Origin: Nocardiopsis quinghaiensis | Lineage (GTDB): Bacteria > Actinomycetota > Actinomycetes > Streptosporangiales > Streptosporangiaceae | Length of the DNA stretch: 64,000 bases | Reading direction: 5' to 3' | Assembly: GCF_008638365.1 (NCBI RefSeq) | Contig: NZ_VWVU01000002.1 | Coordinates: 62,001 to 126,000 of the forward strand | Shown: positions 52,414 through 61,705 of the stretch, piece by piece | Position numbering within the stretch: position 1 is the first letter of the stretch | How the letters are laid out: each line of letters starts with the position of its first letter | The notes under the pieces: model-generated | The model's database searches: none | What the model was told of the DNA's origin: nothing | What the model saw: the letters and a program-made list of their open reading frames with translations, nothing else | Position numbers and translations under genes: made by a program

Positions 52414-53571
52414 TCAGCCGGCCACGGAGACGGTCGGCTCGCCCGACTCGGCCCCGGCCTCGCCCATCTCCTCGGCGATGCGCATGGCCTCCTCGATGAG
52501 GGTCTCCACGATCTTGGACTCGGGCACGGTCTTGATGACCTCGCCCTTGACGAAGATCTGGCCCTTGCCGTTGCCGGAGGCCACACCCAGGTCCGCGTCG
52601 CGCGCCTCGCCCGGACCGTTCACGACGCAGCCCATGACGGCCACGCGCAGAGGAACCTCCATGCCCTCGAGGCCGGCGGTGACCTCCTCGGCGAGTGTGT
52701 ACACGTCCACCTGGGCCCGGCCGCAGCTCGGGCAGGAGACGATCTCCAGGCCGCGCTCGCGCAGTCCCAGCGACTCCAGGATCTGGTTGCCGACCTTGAC
52801 CTCCTCGGCGGGGGGCGCGGACAGGGACACGCGGATGGTGTCGCCGATGCCCTCCGAGAGCAGCGCGCCGAAGGCCACCGAGGACTTGATGGTGCCCTGG
52901 AAGGCCGGGCCGGCCTCGGTCACGCCCAGGTGCAGCGGGTAGTCGCACGCCTCGGACAGCAGCCGGTAGGCGTTGACCATGACCACGGGGTCGTTGTGCT
53001 TGACCGAGATCTTGATGTCGCGGAAGCCGTGCTCCTCGAACAGCGAGCACTCCCACAGCGCCGACTCGACCAGGGCCTCCGGGGTGGCCCTGCCGTACTT
53101 CTCCAGCAGGCGCTTGTCCAGCGAGCCGGCGTTGACGCCGATGCGGATCGGCGTACCGGCGTCACCGGCCGCCTTGGCGATCTCGGCGACCTTGTCGTCG
53201 AACTTCTTGATGTTGCCCGGGTTGACGCGCACGGCCGCGCAGCCGGCGTCGATGGCCGCGAACACGTACTTGGGCTGGAAGTGGATGTCGGCGATCACCG
53301 GGATCTGCGACTTCTTGGCGATGGTCGCCAGCGCGTCGGCGTCGTCGTTGGTGGGCACGGCCACGCGGACGATCTGGCAGCCCGAGGCGGTCAGCTCCGC
53401 GATCTGCTGGAGCGTCGCGTTGATGTCGGAGGTACGGGTGGTCGTCATCGACTGCACGGACACCGGAGCGTCCCCGCCGACGGGGACGTTTCCGACCATG
53501 ATCTGCCGCGTCCTGCGCCGGGTCGCCAGCGGGCGCGGCGGTGCGGTGGGAATACCGAGCTCGACGGTCAC
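52414..53571 (-). CDS. ispG: 4-hydroxy-3-methylbut-2-en-1-yl diphosphate synthase
   Basis: 385 residues. IspG (GcpE) is the penultimate enzyme of the MEP isoprenoid pathway and holds a 4Fe-4S cluster. The cluster cysteines are in [12 protein letters not shown] and [12 protein letters not shown]. The N-terminal TIM-barrel has [19 protein letters not shown] and [14 protein letters not shown]. The start is GTG at 53571 after GAGGTG. It follows rip on the same strand after a hairpin, and normally the GNAT gene would come next, but here an amino-acid catabolism block intervenes. Confidence 0.97.
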   Translation of the reverse strand: MTVELGIPTAPPRPLATRRRTRQIMVGNVPVGGDAPVSVQSMTTTRTSDINATLQQIAELTASGCQIVRVAVPTNDDADALATIAKKSQIPVIADIHFQPKYVFAAIDAGCAAVRVNPGNIKKFDDKVAEIAKAAGDAGTPIRIGVNAGSLDKRLLEKYGRATPEALVESALWECSLFEEHGFRDIKISVKHNDPVVMVNAYRLLSEACDYPLHLGVTEAGPAFQGTIKSSVAFGALLSEGIGDTIRVSLSAPPAEEVKVGNQILESLGLRERGLEIVSCPSCGRAQVDVYTLAEEVTAGLEGMEVPLRVAVMGCVVNGPGEARDADLGVASGNGKGQIFVKGEVIKTVPESKIVETLIEEAMRIAEEMGEAGAESGEPTVSVAG

Positions 53572-53824
53572 GCTTGATTCACCTCGTCTGCCGCCGGAGG
53601 GGGGCGGCACTTGATTCGTCCGTTTCGGGAATGGGTGTCCGGCGCAGCGCACGGAGACGCGTCCGGGTGCCACCGCGCGCGGTGGCCTCGGCGACACCGT
53701 CGTTCCCGGATCGCGACCACCAGGTTACCCGCACCCGGGGAGGTGCCTCACCTCACAGGAGCATGTCCGGGACCAGTGTGAACGCCCGGTGTCACCGGGG
53801 TGGCCGGCAGCGGTCGCGCAGCGC

Positions 53825-53853
53825 CCGTGGCCCGGCCTGGCGCCGGGCCACGG
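53825..53853 (-). terminator. hairpin after the site-2 protease gene
   Basis: A perfect 12-base stem (53825-53836 with 53842-53853), 5-base loop, five bases after the rip stop. It suggests that ispG is not simply read through from dxr-rip. The remaining 53572-53824 holds no gene and probably the ispG promoter. Confidence 0.6.
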
Positions 53854-53857
53854 AGGG

Positions 53858-55213
53858 TCAGCCGAAGAGCTTGACCGGATTGAACAGGTCGGCCACCAGG
53901 AGGACCACGCTGAACACCAGGAAGCAGGCCACCACGACGTAGGCCACCGGTGTCAGCATCGCCACGTCCACCGGAGCGGGCTCGGGGCGGCGGAACAGCC
54001 TGGCCCAGCCGCGCTTGGCCCACTCCCAGAAGGCACCGGCCATGTGCCCGCCGTCCAGCGGCAGGATCGGCAGCATGTTGAAGGCGAACAGGAAGAGGTT
54101 CACCCCGGCCAGGATCTGGAGCATGATCGCGGCGGTGTCCGCCACGGGCAGCCCCTGGGCCATGATCTCGCCGCCGATGCGGGAGATGCCGACGATGCCC
54201 ACCGGGGAGTCCTGTGTGCGCTCCTCGCCCAGGAATGCGGCGGCGAACACCTCGGGGACCTTGCTGGGCAGGGAGATGAGCGCGTCGAAGACACCGACCA
54301 TCATGCCGCCCATCTCCGCGGCGGACTCGCCGAGGGTGAGCGGAGCGCGCTCGGTGGCGAAGACGATGCCGAGGAAGCCCACGGTCTCGGTCTCGTAGGT
54401 CCGGTAGCCCTGCTCGTCGTAGACGTAGTCGCCGTCGGCGTCGGTCTCGTAGAGGATCTCGCCCTCGGCGTCGCGGGCCGGAAGCTCGTTCTCCACGATG
54501 CCGACGTCCAGCGGCAGGCGCTCGCCGTCGCGCTCGACCACGATCTCGGTGCTGCCCAGGGACTCGCGGATCTGCTGGTTGGCGGCGTTCCAGTCCGGGG
54601 TGGGCTCGCCGTCGATCGCGACGATGACGTCGCCGGGCTGGATCCCCGCCTCGGCGGCCGGGGTGGGCGGCGCGTCCTCGCAGTCGGTGACGGCGCTGCC
54701 GGCGGGGACCACGCACTCGCTGACCTGGCCGATCTGGGTGGTGCTCTGGGGAACGCCGATGCCCATGAACAGCACGCCGAGCAGGATCGCGGCCAGGATG
54801 ACGTTCATGCCGGGTCCGGCGAACATCACGATGAGCCGCTTCCACGGCGCCCGCTGGTAGAACTGCCGGTCCTCGTCCTCGGGGGAGAGTTCGACGTAGG
54901 AGGCCTCACGGGCGTCCTCGGCCATGGCCCGCCAGCGGGAGAGCTTGCGGGAGCCGCCGTCGGAGGCCTGCCGTGCGGGCGGGAGCATGCCGACCATGCG
55001 TACGAACCCGCCCAGCGGGATCGCCTTGACGCCGTACTCGGTCTCACCCCTGCGGACGGACCACAGGGTCCTGCCGAAACCCACCATGAACTCGGTGCAC
55101 TTGATCCCGAACATCTTGGCCGTGGACATGTGCCCCAGCTCGTGCCAGGCGATCGAGAACAGCAGGCCGAAGACGAACAGGACGATCCCGACCACGGTCA
55201 TCAGAGCGACCAT
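53858..55213 (-). CDS. rip: site-2 intramembrane metalloprotease (RseP/Rip1 family)
   Basis: 451 residues. The zinc motif HELGH lies in the first membrane helix (about residues 24-28), and the third ligand region is NMLPILPLDGGHM near the C-terminus. One PDZ domain (GIQPGDVIVAIDGEPTPDW) sits between. The family, including mycobacterial Rip1, cuts membrane-bound anti-sigma factors and thereby controls envelope genes. The order dxr-rip-ispG is conserved in actinobacteria. ATG at 55213 follows GAGGAGAG. An unusual acidic insert (residues about 245-270, EGEILYETDADGDYVYDEQG) follows the PDZ domain. Confidence 0.95.
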   Translation of the reverse strand: MVALMTVVGIVLFVFGLLFSIAWHELGHMSTAKMFGIKCTEFMVGFGRTLWSVRRGETEYGVKAIPLGGFVRMVGMLPPARQASDGGSRKLSRWRAMAEDAREASYVELSPEDEDRQFYQRAPWKRLIVMFAGPGMNVILAAILLGVLFMGIGVPQSTTQIGQVSECVVPAGSAVTDCEDAPPTPAAEAGIQPGDVIVAIDGEPTPDWNAANQQIRESLGSTEIVVERDGERLPLDVGIVENELPARDAEGEILYETDADGDYVYDEQGYRTYETETVGFLGIVFATERAPLTLGESAAEMGGMMVGVFDALISLPSKVPEVFAAAFLGEERTQDSPVGIVGISRIGGEIMAQGLPVADTAAIMLQILAGVNLFLFAFNMLPILPLDGGHMAGAFWEWAKRGWARLFRRPEPAPVDVAMLTPVAYVVVACFLVFSVVLLVADLFNPVKLFG

Positions 55214-55234
55214 GCATCTCTCCTCAAGGCGGTG

Positions 55235-56482
55235 TCAGACCCGGCGCGCCAACAGCTCGCGCGCGCGCGAGCGGGCCCAGGTGTCAGCGGCGTACACGTC
55301 ATCCAGGCTCAGTCCCCCGCCGTGGTGGGACGCTCCCCCGGGACGGTCTGTTCGCTGGTGCTCCGAGACTACCCGGGAGACGGTGTCCATGATCGCCGGA
55401 AACGCGAGGTTTCCCCGAAGGAAGGCGTCGACCGCCTCCTCGTTGGCCGCGTTGTAGACCGCGGGCGCCGTCCCGCCCGCCGCGCCGACCTCACAGGCCA
55501 GGCGGACGGCGGGGAAGGCCTCGTGGTCCAGGGGTTCGAAGGTCCAGGTCTGGGCACGGGTCCAGTCCATGCCGGGTGCGGCGTCGGGCACCCTGTCGGG
55601 CGCACCGAGGCCGTAGGCGATGGGGATCATCATGCTGGGCGGGCTGGCCTTGGCGATGGTGGAACCGTCCACGTACTCGACCATGGAGTGGACGATCGAC
55701 TGCGGGTGGACCACCACGTCGATCCGGTCGAAGGGCACGTCGAACAGCAGGTTGGCCTCGATGACCTCCAGCCCCTTGTTGACCAGGGTGGCGGAGTTGA
55801 CGGTGATGACGGGCCCCATGCTCCAGGTGGGGTGGTTGAGGGCGTCGGCCGGGGTGACGGAGGCCAACTCGTCCCGCCCCCTGCCGCGGAAGGGACCGCC
55901 GCTGGCGGTGACGACGAGGCGGCGCACCTCGTCGCGGCGGGCGTGCACGTGGCCCTGGGCGGGACTGGCGAGTTCGTCCTCGGGCAGGTGGGGGAAGCAC
56001 TGGGCGATGGCGAAGTGCTCGGAGTCGACGGGGAGGATCTGGCCCGGCCGGGCCAGGTCGCGCACGAGCGGCCCGCCGATGATGAGGGACTCCTTGTTGG
56101 CCAGGGCGAGGGTGCTCCCGGCGCGCAGCGCGGCGAGGGTGGACTCCAGGCCCAGGGCGCCGGTGATGCCGTTGAGGACGACGTCGCACTCGCTCCCGGC
56201 GAGTTCGGCGACCCCGTCGGGTCCGGCCAGGACGGTGGCACGGCTGCCGTGTTCGGCCAGGGAGCGCGAGAGTTCGGCGGCACGGCCGGGGTCGGCGACG
56301 GCGACCAGCGCGACGTCGAGTTCGGCGGCCTGCTTGGCGAGCAGGTCCGCGCGCCCGCCGCCCGCCGCCAGACCCACCACGCGGAAGCGGTGGGGGTTGC
56401 GCTGGACGATGTCGATGGCCTGGGTTCCGATCGAGCCGGTGGAACCGAGGATCGCTACTGTTCGCTGCTGTTCTTCTCGCAC
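55235..56482 (-). CDS. dxr: 1-deoxy-D-xylulose 5-phosphate reductoisomerase
   Basis: 415 residues. Dxr makes 2-C-methylerythritol 4-phosphate with NADPH. The Rossmann loop is AILGSTGSIGTQAIDIV, ANKESLIIGGP and PVDSEHFAIAQC hold the metal and substrate residues, and VTASGGPFRG plus HPTWSMG form the flexible active-site loop. GTG at 56482 is the most fitting start, though its upstream sequence has only a GGAA; an in-frame GTG lies 18 bases further up. A small insertion in PAQGHVHARRDEVRRL precedes the VTASGG motif. It is 21 bases upstream of rip and surely co-transcribed. Confidence 0.95.
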   Translation of the reverse strand: MREEQQRTVAILGSTGSIGTQAIDIVQRNPHRFRVVGLAAGGGRADLLAKQAAELDVALVAVADPGRAAELSRSLAEHGSRATVLAGPDGVAELAGSECDVVLNGITGALGLESTLAALRAGSTLALANKESLIIGGPLVRDLARPGQILPVDSEHFAIAQCFPHLPEDELASPAQGHVHARRDEVRRLVVTASGGPFRGRGRDELASVTPADALNHPTWSMGPVITVNSATLVNKGLEVIEANLLFDVPFDRIDVVVHPQSIVHSMVEYVDGSTIAKASPPSMMIPIAYGLGAPDRVPDAAPGMDWTRAQTWTFEPLDHEAFPAVRLACEVGAAGGTAPAVYNAANEEAVDAFLRGNLAFPAIMDTVSRVVSEHQRTDRPGGASHHGGGLSLDDVYAADTWARSRARELLARRV

Positions 56483-56836
56483 GGTTCCATTGTTCCGCAC
56501 CGGGGAAGCCGCGCGGGAGGAGGCCGCGTCGGGGATGGCGGGGAGGCGCCCGCTCCTCCCTGGGCGTACGGGAGGAAGGGGCGGGGAAGTCCGCCCGGCG
56601 GGTCTCACCGGGATCCCCCGGCCTCCGGAAAGAAGGGGGCGCGCCTCCGGATGTCACCGGGTCTTTACAACCGGTGTCCGGTGATCTAACTTAACCGGTG
56701 AGTAAGTTGACCCACGGTTAAGCGACCCCCCTGTCCCACTCCCCGCCGGTCCGACCAGCACCGGCCCCCTCCCGATGGCGAGACGGCGCGACGACCCATC
56801 GGTCCCCCCTCCCCGCCGGCCCCGAGGTCCCCCACC
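56483..56836. other. divergent region dxr / CocE-like gene
   Basis: 354 bases with no gene. The middle (56660-56725) is lower in G+C and contains repeated ACCGGTG motifs plus the inverted repeat listed separately; the rest is C-rich. Confidence 0.55.
56690..56722. promoter_or_regulatory. inverted repeat upstream of secreted hydrolase gene
   Basis: CTTAACCG (56690-56697) and CGGTTAAG (56715-56722) are perfect inverted copies, 25 bases centre to centre. A further ACCGGTG copy lies at about 56670. Likely a regulator-binding site in the dxr/hydrolase promoter region. Confidence 0.5.
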
Positions 56837-58525
56837 ATGCGCCATGCCAGGAAAGCCCCCGCTCCTCCCGGATCCGGACCCCCCTCCGCGGCGAACGGGC
56901 CCGGATCCGGGCTCCGCACCTCCGCACGTCTCCTGCCCCGCCTGCTGTCCTGCGTCCTCGCGGCCGTGGTCGCCGCGGCGACGCTCTCCCCGGCACCGGC
57001 CGCCGCCGTCAGCGCCACCATCAGCTACGAGACCGTCGTCAGCCATGACGGCACCGAGCTGAGGGCCAAGGTCATCACCCCCACCGGTGTGGAGGGCCCG
57101 CACCCGCTGCTGGTCATGCCCTCGGCCTGGGGCACACCACACCTCCTCTACGTCGGCGCCGCCGCCAAGCTGGCGCACGAGTCCGGCTACCAGGTCGTCG
57201 CCTACACCTCGCGCGGCTTCTGGGACTCCGGTGGCGGGATCGGGGTCGCCGGCCCCGAGGACCGCGCCGACGCCAGCGCCGTCATCGACTGGGCCCTGGA
57301 GAACACCGACGCCGACCCCGAACGCATCGGCATGGCCGGGATCTCCTACGGCGGCGGCATCAGCCTGCTGACCGCCGCCGAGGACGACCGGGTCCGGGCC
57401 GTGGCCTCGCTGAGCGGCTGGGCCGACCTGGCCACCTCCCTGTATCCCAACGGAACCGTCGACACGCAGTCGGCCGAGCTCCTCCTGACGGCGGGCCACC
57501 TCACGGGCGATCCCGGCGAGGAACTGCGGGAGATCGGGCGCGAGTACCGGCGCGGCAATATCCAGCCCGCCCTGGATATTGCCGCCGACCGCTCGGCGGC
57601 CACCAAGGTCGACGCCCTCAACGCCAACGGCACGGCCGTGATGATGGCCCACGCCTGGAACGACGGCATCTTCCCCGTCGGCCACATCACCGACTTCTAC
57701 GAGGAGTTGGAGGTCCCCAAGCGGCTGATGCTCTCCCCCGGCGACCACGCCACACAGGAGCTGTTCGGTGCCGCCGGGCTGCCCGACGAGGTCTGGGAGG
57801 CCCTCGGCGACTGGTTCGACCACCACCTCCAGGGCCGGGGCAACGAGACGGACACCGGGGGTCCCGTGCACGTCAGGCCCAACAACGGACGCGGAGGGTG
57901 GACCTCGCACGCCGACTGGCCGTCGGTGACCGGCGACACCGAGCGGTACCACCTGGCCAGGCCGAGCACCGACTGGTTCCGCTGGCGTGCCAGCGGCGCC
58001 ATGGGGCCCCAACCCTCCACCGGCTGGGGCTACGGCTTCCGGACCGGGATCGGCACCTCCGCCGAGAGCGGCACGGTGATGCTGTCCGGGGCTCTCCAGC
58101 AGTTCTTCGACGTTCCGACCGGAGTGCTGCTGCCGACGGTGGACCGCTACAGGGCGGCCGTGTGGACCGGCCCCGCCTACCCCGACGGGGCGCGCGTGGC
58201 GGGCACACCGGAGGTTTCGCTCACGCTCACGCCGACCGCGGGTGACCAGTCGGTGTACGTGTACCTGTACGCGCTCGACGGCGACGGGAGGGGCTCCCTG
58301 CTCTCGCACGCGCCCCACACCCTGCGGGACGCCGCCCCCGGTGAGCCCGTCACGGTGGACACCGAACTGGCCCCGGTGGTGTGGGACGTGCCCGCGGGGC
58401 ACCGCCTGGCCGTGGTGGTGGACAGCCGGGACGCCCGCTACCGAAGCGAGAGCGACATCGGAGACCGGGTGCGCGTGACCTCCCCCGAGGGCGCGCCCGC
58501 ACGGATCACGGTGCCGTTCGCCTGA
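56837..58525 (+). CDS. secreted CocE/NonD-type alpha/beta hydrolase (X-Pro dipeptidyl-peptidase-like)
   Basis: 562 residues. A basic N-terminus and a hydrophobic Sec signal ending in APAAA are followed by an S15-like catalytic domain: PLLVMPSAWGTP, YTSRGFWDSGG, nucleophile Ser170 in GISYGGGI, and GDHATQELF near the expected His. The C-terminal jelly-roll domain (from about residue 400) is typical of CocE/X-Pro peptidases. Substrates could be peptides with proline or simple esters. ATG at 56837 has no clear ribosome site. It is followed by two G/C hairpins, the second an intrinsic terminator. Confidence 0.9.
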   Translation: MRHARKAPAPPGSGPPSAANGPGSGLRTSARLLPRLLSCVLAAVVAAATLSPAPAAAVSATISYETVVSHDGTELRAKVITPTGVEGPHPLLVMPSAWGTPHLLYVGAAAKLAHESGYQVVAYTSRGFWDSGGGIGVAGPEDRADASAVIDWALENTDADPERIGMAGISYGGGISLLTAAEDDRVRAVASLSGWADLATSLYPNGTVDTQSAELLLTAGHLTGDPGEELREIGREYRRGNIQPALDIAADRSAATKVDALNANGTAVMMAHAWNDGIFPVGHITDFYEELEVPKRLMLSPGDHATQELFGAAGLPDEVWEALGDWFDHHLQGRGNETDTGGPVHVRPNNGRGGWTSHADWPSVTGDTERYHLARPSTDWFRWRASGAMGPQPSTGWGYGFRTGIGTSAESGTVMLSGALQQFFDVPTGVLLPTVDRYRAAVWTGPAYPDGARVAGTPEVSLTLTPTAGDQSVYVYLYALDGDGRGSLLSHAPHTLRDAAPGEPVTVDTELAPVVWDVPAGHRLAVVVDSRDARYRSESDIGDRVRVTSPEGAPARITVPFA

Positions 58526-58577
58526 CCGGTGTCCGGGGCGCGCGCCAGCTCCCGCGGCGTCCGCCCCGGACACCTTC

Positions 58578-58620
58578 GGCCGCCTCCGGCGGAACCCCCG
58601 CGCCGGAGGCGGCCCTTTCT
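58578..58620 (+). terminator. intrinsic terminator after the CocE-like gene
   Basis: A perfect 14-base stem (58578-58591 with 58601-58614) and 9-base loop followed by CTTTCT. A weaker, longer inverted repeat lies just upstream (about 58527-58574). Confidence 0.85.
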
Positions 58621-58688
58621 GCCCCTCAGATCCGCGACACAAACCTGAAGTAGCAGTATGGTTACTCTAAGTGTGCAAGGATCTGGTT

Positions 58689-59753
58689 ATGACCTCGTCC
58701 ACCACACACAAGATCCTCGCCCCCCTGGCCGCCGCGGCGGTCGCCCTGGGGGGCCTCGCCCTCGCCGACAAGCTCCCCGCACCCGCCTCCGCCGTCACCC
58801 AGGCCGTGCACACGGCGTACTCCCCCGGTACGGCCGTGGGCCGGGACCGTGAAGAGCTGTCGCACGTGGACGGGGTCTCCCACCAGGCGGCCGCGGTGAC
58901 CGGTGACGCGAGCCAGGCCGTCCTGGACTACTGGACCGACGAGCGCATGGCCGCCGCCAAACCCATCACCAGCATGCTGGAGGGGGTCCTCCCGATGGCC
59001 GGGGACGGCCTGCTCCCCGACGGCGGGGTCGAGCACCAGTCCTCGCCGCGCTCCGACAGCAGGGGTGAGCGCTGGCCCGCGGACGGCCTGGTCACCAGGA
59101 CCACCGGCAAGGTCTACCTGACCATGAACGGGCGCGACTTCACCTGTTCGGCGTCGGTCGTGGACGCCGCGAACAGGAGCACCCTGGTCACCGCCGGACA
59201 CTGCGCCAAGGACGGCAGGGGGTCCTGGGCGCGCAACTGGACCTTCGTGCCCGCCTACTCGGCCGGGGACAGCCCGTACGGCAGGTTCACCGCCAGCGAC
59301 ATGCTGGTGTCGCCCGAGTGGTCGCGCCGGGCCGACGACAGCTACGACTTCGCCATGGTGGTGGTCAACACCGACGACGGCACGCCCGTCCAGGACCGGG
59401 TCGGCGCCCAGCGGATCGCGTTCGACTCCTGGACGGAGGACGGGGTGCGCGACGGGGTGCAGGTGTACGCGTTCGGGTACCCGTCGTCGTCGCCGTACGG
59501 GGGCAGGCACCTGCACTACTGCTCGGGCCGCACCACGCCCGACACCGGCGGCACCACCGCCAACGGGGTGCGCTGCGCCATGACCCAGGGCTCCAGCGGC
59601 GGCCCCTGGTTCACCGCCTTCGATCCCCGGACCGGCAGGGGGACGATCTCCTCGGTGATCAGCTTCAAGTACGCCGACGACCGCCACACCCAGTACGGCC
59701 CCCGGCTCGGCGAGCAGGCGCGCAAGCTCTACGACCGCGCTGCCCGGCTCTAG
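58689..59753 (+). CDS. secreted trypsin-like serine protease
   Basis: 354 residues: a signal peptide (ILAPLAAAAVALGGLALA), a propeptide of about 100 residues and a chymotrypsin-fold domain. The triad is His171 (TAGHC), Asp220 (YDFAMV) and Ser303 (GSSGGPW). Cys153-Cys172 and Cys278-Cys296 are probable disulphides. This group resembles the glutamyl-endopeptidase/trypsin-like secreted proteases of streptomycetes. ATG at 58689 has AAGGA seven bases upstream; a GTG at 58671 is in frame but lacks one. It ends before a G/C hairpin. Confidence 0.92.
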   Translation: MTSSTTHKILAPLAAAAVALGGLALADKLPAPASAVTQAVHTAYSPGTAVGRDREELSHVDGVSHQAAAVTGDASQAVLDYWTDERMAAAKPITSMLEGVLPMAGDGLLPDGGVEHQSSPRSDSRGERWPADGLVTRTTGKVYLTMNGRDFTCSASVVDAANRSTLVTAGHCAKDGRGSWARNWTFVPAYSAGDSPYGRFTASDMLVSPEWSRRADDSYDFAMVVVNTDDGTPVQDRVGAQRIAFDSWTEDGVRDGVQVYAFGYPSSSPYGGRHLHYCSGRTTPDTGGTTANGVRCAMTQGSSGGPWFTAFDPRTGRGTISSVISFKYADDRHTQYGPRLGEQARKLYDRAARL

Positions 59754-59768
59754 TCACTCGTCCCGGTG

Positions 59769-59795
59769 CGGCGGCGCCCTCTCCGGGCGCCGCCG
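59769..59795. terminator. hairpin between convergent protease and aldehyde dehydrogenase genes
   Basis: A perfect 11-base stem (59769-59779 with 59785-59795), 5-base loop, between genes ending at 59753 and 59875. No U-run. Confidence 0.6.
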
Positions 59796-59874
59796 GTTCG
59801 GGCCCGGAGGCGCCGGAGGTTCCCGCCTCCGGGGCCCGGACACGGGGCGGGGCGGAGCCCCGGAACAAGCACAG

Positions 59875-61299
59875 CTACAGGTCGATACCGGTGAGCACCA
59901 GGACCCGCTCGTAGCTCAGGTCGGTCATGGCGGCGCGCACGCCCTCCTTGCCCACGCCCGACCCCTTGACGCCGCCGTAGGGCATCTGGTCGGCACGGAA
60001 GCTGGGCACGTCGCCGATCACCACGCCGCCGACCTCCAGTTCCCGGTGGGCCCGGAACGCGGTGGGCAGGTCACGGGTGAACACGCCCGCCTGGAGTCCG
60101 AAGTCGCTGTCGTTGACCGCGGCGAAGGCCGCGTCGACGCCGGCCGCGCGCTGGAGGACCAGCACCGGGCCGAAGACCTCCTCGCGCACCACCCTGGCGT
60201 CGGCGGGCACGTCCGCGAGCACGGTCGGCGCCACCGTGACCCCCTCGCGGGTGCCGCCGGTCAGGAGCTCGGCCCCGGCGGTGACGGCCTCCTCGATCCA
60301 CTCGGCGACGCGCTCGGCGGCGGCCTCCTCCACGAGCGGGCCCACGTCGGTGGCCGGATCCGCGGGGTCGCCCGTGCCGAGGGCCTCCACCCGCTCCACC
60401 AGGCGCGGCACGAACTCGTCGTAGACGGAGTCCTCGACGATGACGCGCTGCACGCCGATGCAGACCTGCCCCGCCTGGTTGTTGCCGAACAGCGCCACGC
60501 GCCGGGCCGCCCAGTCCAGGTCGGCGTCGGAGAGCACAACGGCCGCGGCGTTGCCGCCCAGCTCCAGGGTGACGTGCTTGCGCGGGGCCAGCTCGGGCAG
60601 CTTCCAGCCGAACGGGCCTCCGGTGAAGGAGATGACGGGCAGGCGCTCGTCGGTGATCAGCGAGGCGGCACGGTCGTTGGGCATGGGCAACACCGACACC
60701 ATGCCGCCGGGCAGGTCCGTCTCGGCGATGATCCCGCCCAGGACCAGGGCGGTCATCGGGGTGGCGGGGGCGGGCTTGAGGATGATGGGGGCGCCGACGG
60801 CGAGCGCCGGGGCGACCTTGTGGGCGACCAGGTTGAGGGGGAAGTTGAACGGGGAGATGCCCAGGACCGGCCCCTTGGGAACGCGCCGGACCACGGCCAT
60901 GCGCCCGGTACCGCCGGGGTCGGTGTCCAGGCGCTGGAGTTCTCCGCTGTCGCGGCGGGCCTCCTCGGCCGCCCAGCGGAACACGGACACGGCGCGTCCG
61001 GCCTCGGCCCGGGCCCACTTGATCGGCTTGCCGCTCTCGGCGGTGATGGTGCGGGCGATCTCCTCGGCGCGCTCGCCGATACGCCGTGAGACGTGGCCGA
61101 GGGCGTCGGCCCGAACATGGGCCGGCAGGGCGGCGGCCTCGGCGGCGACCGCGTGCGCGGCGGCCACGGCCTCCTCGACCTGCTCGACGGTGGGGACGGA
61201 GACCTTACCCGCGTCCTCGCCGGTGTAGGGGTTGACGACGGTGATCTCGGTGTCGCCGGTCGCGGCGGTGCCGGCCAGCCAGAACGGACGCGTAGACAT
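59875..61299 (-). CDS. NAD(P)-dependent aldehyde dehydrogenase
   Basis: 474 residues of the ALDH superfamily. VLGISPFNFPLNLVAHKVAP and ILKPAPATPMTAL bind the cofactor, LELGGNAAAVVL holds the catalytic Glu and NNQAGQVCIGVQR the catalytic Cys. The adenosine-phosphate site KPAPA, lacking an acidic residue after the Lys, does not decide between NAD and NADP. The substrate is open: succinate- or glutarate-semialdehyde, lactaldehyde and phosphonoacetaldehyde dehydrogenases look similar. The ATG at 61299 has no ribosome site, but a TAGCGT box seven bases upstream suggests a leaderless message. Confidence 0.9.
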   Translation of the reverse strand: MSTRPFWLAGTAATGDTEITVVNPYTGEDAGKVSVPTVEQVEEAVAAAHAVAAEAAALPAHVRADALGHVSRRIGERAEEIARTITAESGKPIKWARAEAGRAVSVFRWAAEEARRDSGELQRLDTDPGGTGRMAVVRRVPKGPVLGISPFNFPLNLVAHKVAPALAVGAPIILKPAPATPMTALVLGGIIAETDLPGGMVSVLPMPNDRAASLITDERLPVISFTGGPFGWKLPELAPRKHVTLELGGNAAAVVLSDADLDWAARRVALFGNNQAGQVCIGVQRVIVEDSVYDEFVPRLVERVEALGTGDPADPATDVGPLVEEAAAERVAEWIEEAVTAGAELLTGGTREGVTVAPTVLADVPADARVVREEVFGPVLVLQRAAGVDAAFAAVNDSDFGLQAGVFTRDLPTAFRAHRELEVGGVVIGDVPSFRADQMPYGGVKGSGVGKEGVRAAMTDLSYERVLVLTGIDL

Positions 61300-61705
61300 G
61301 ACCGTGACGCTAGTGCCCCCTTCCCTCCAGGCGCCTTGTCCAGGTTCGCCAATCCCCGCACGAGGATTGGCCACAGTGGAGTAACCACCATCGCGGGACG
61401 CCCTCCGCCGGGACGCCGACCCGCCCCGTAGACGGCCCCCTCCCCGGTCACGCGTCCGACGGGTACGGCGTGGCCGACGAAGTAGTACCTTGAGGACCAC
61501 CAGTCCCCGGACCGGGCGCGCGAGCGCCCGGAGGGGCCGGGCCCGCGGTCACGCTCTCCGCGGAACCGACCTCCTGGCCGGGGATCTTTGGCCGACCGAC
61601 TGGCGTCAGCGGGCTCCTTCGTTCAGAGTGGTCAGGAGGGCTCTGCCAGTGTGTTCGGCCGGACCCTCGGGTCCACCGCCGTCGACGGGAGCCCGGGAGT
61701 GCTCA
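61300..61705. other. divergent region aldehyde dehydrogenase / coiled-coil protein gene
   Basis: 406 bases with no supported gene. TAGCGT at 61312-61307 (minus strand) is the proposed -10 box of the dehydrogenase gene. A frame open from 61490 joins the next gene but has no conserved look before 61706. Confidence 0.5.
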
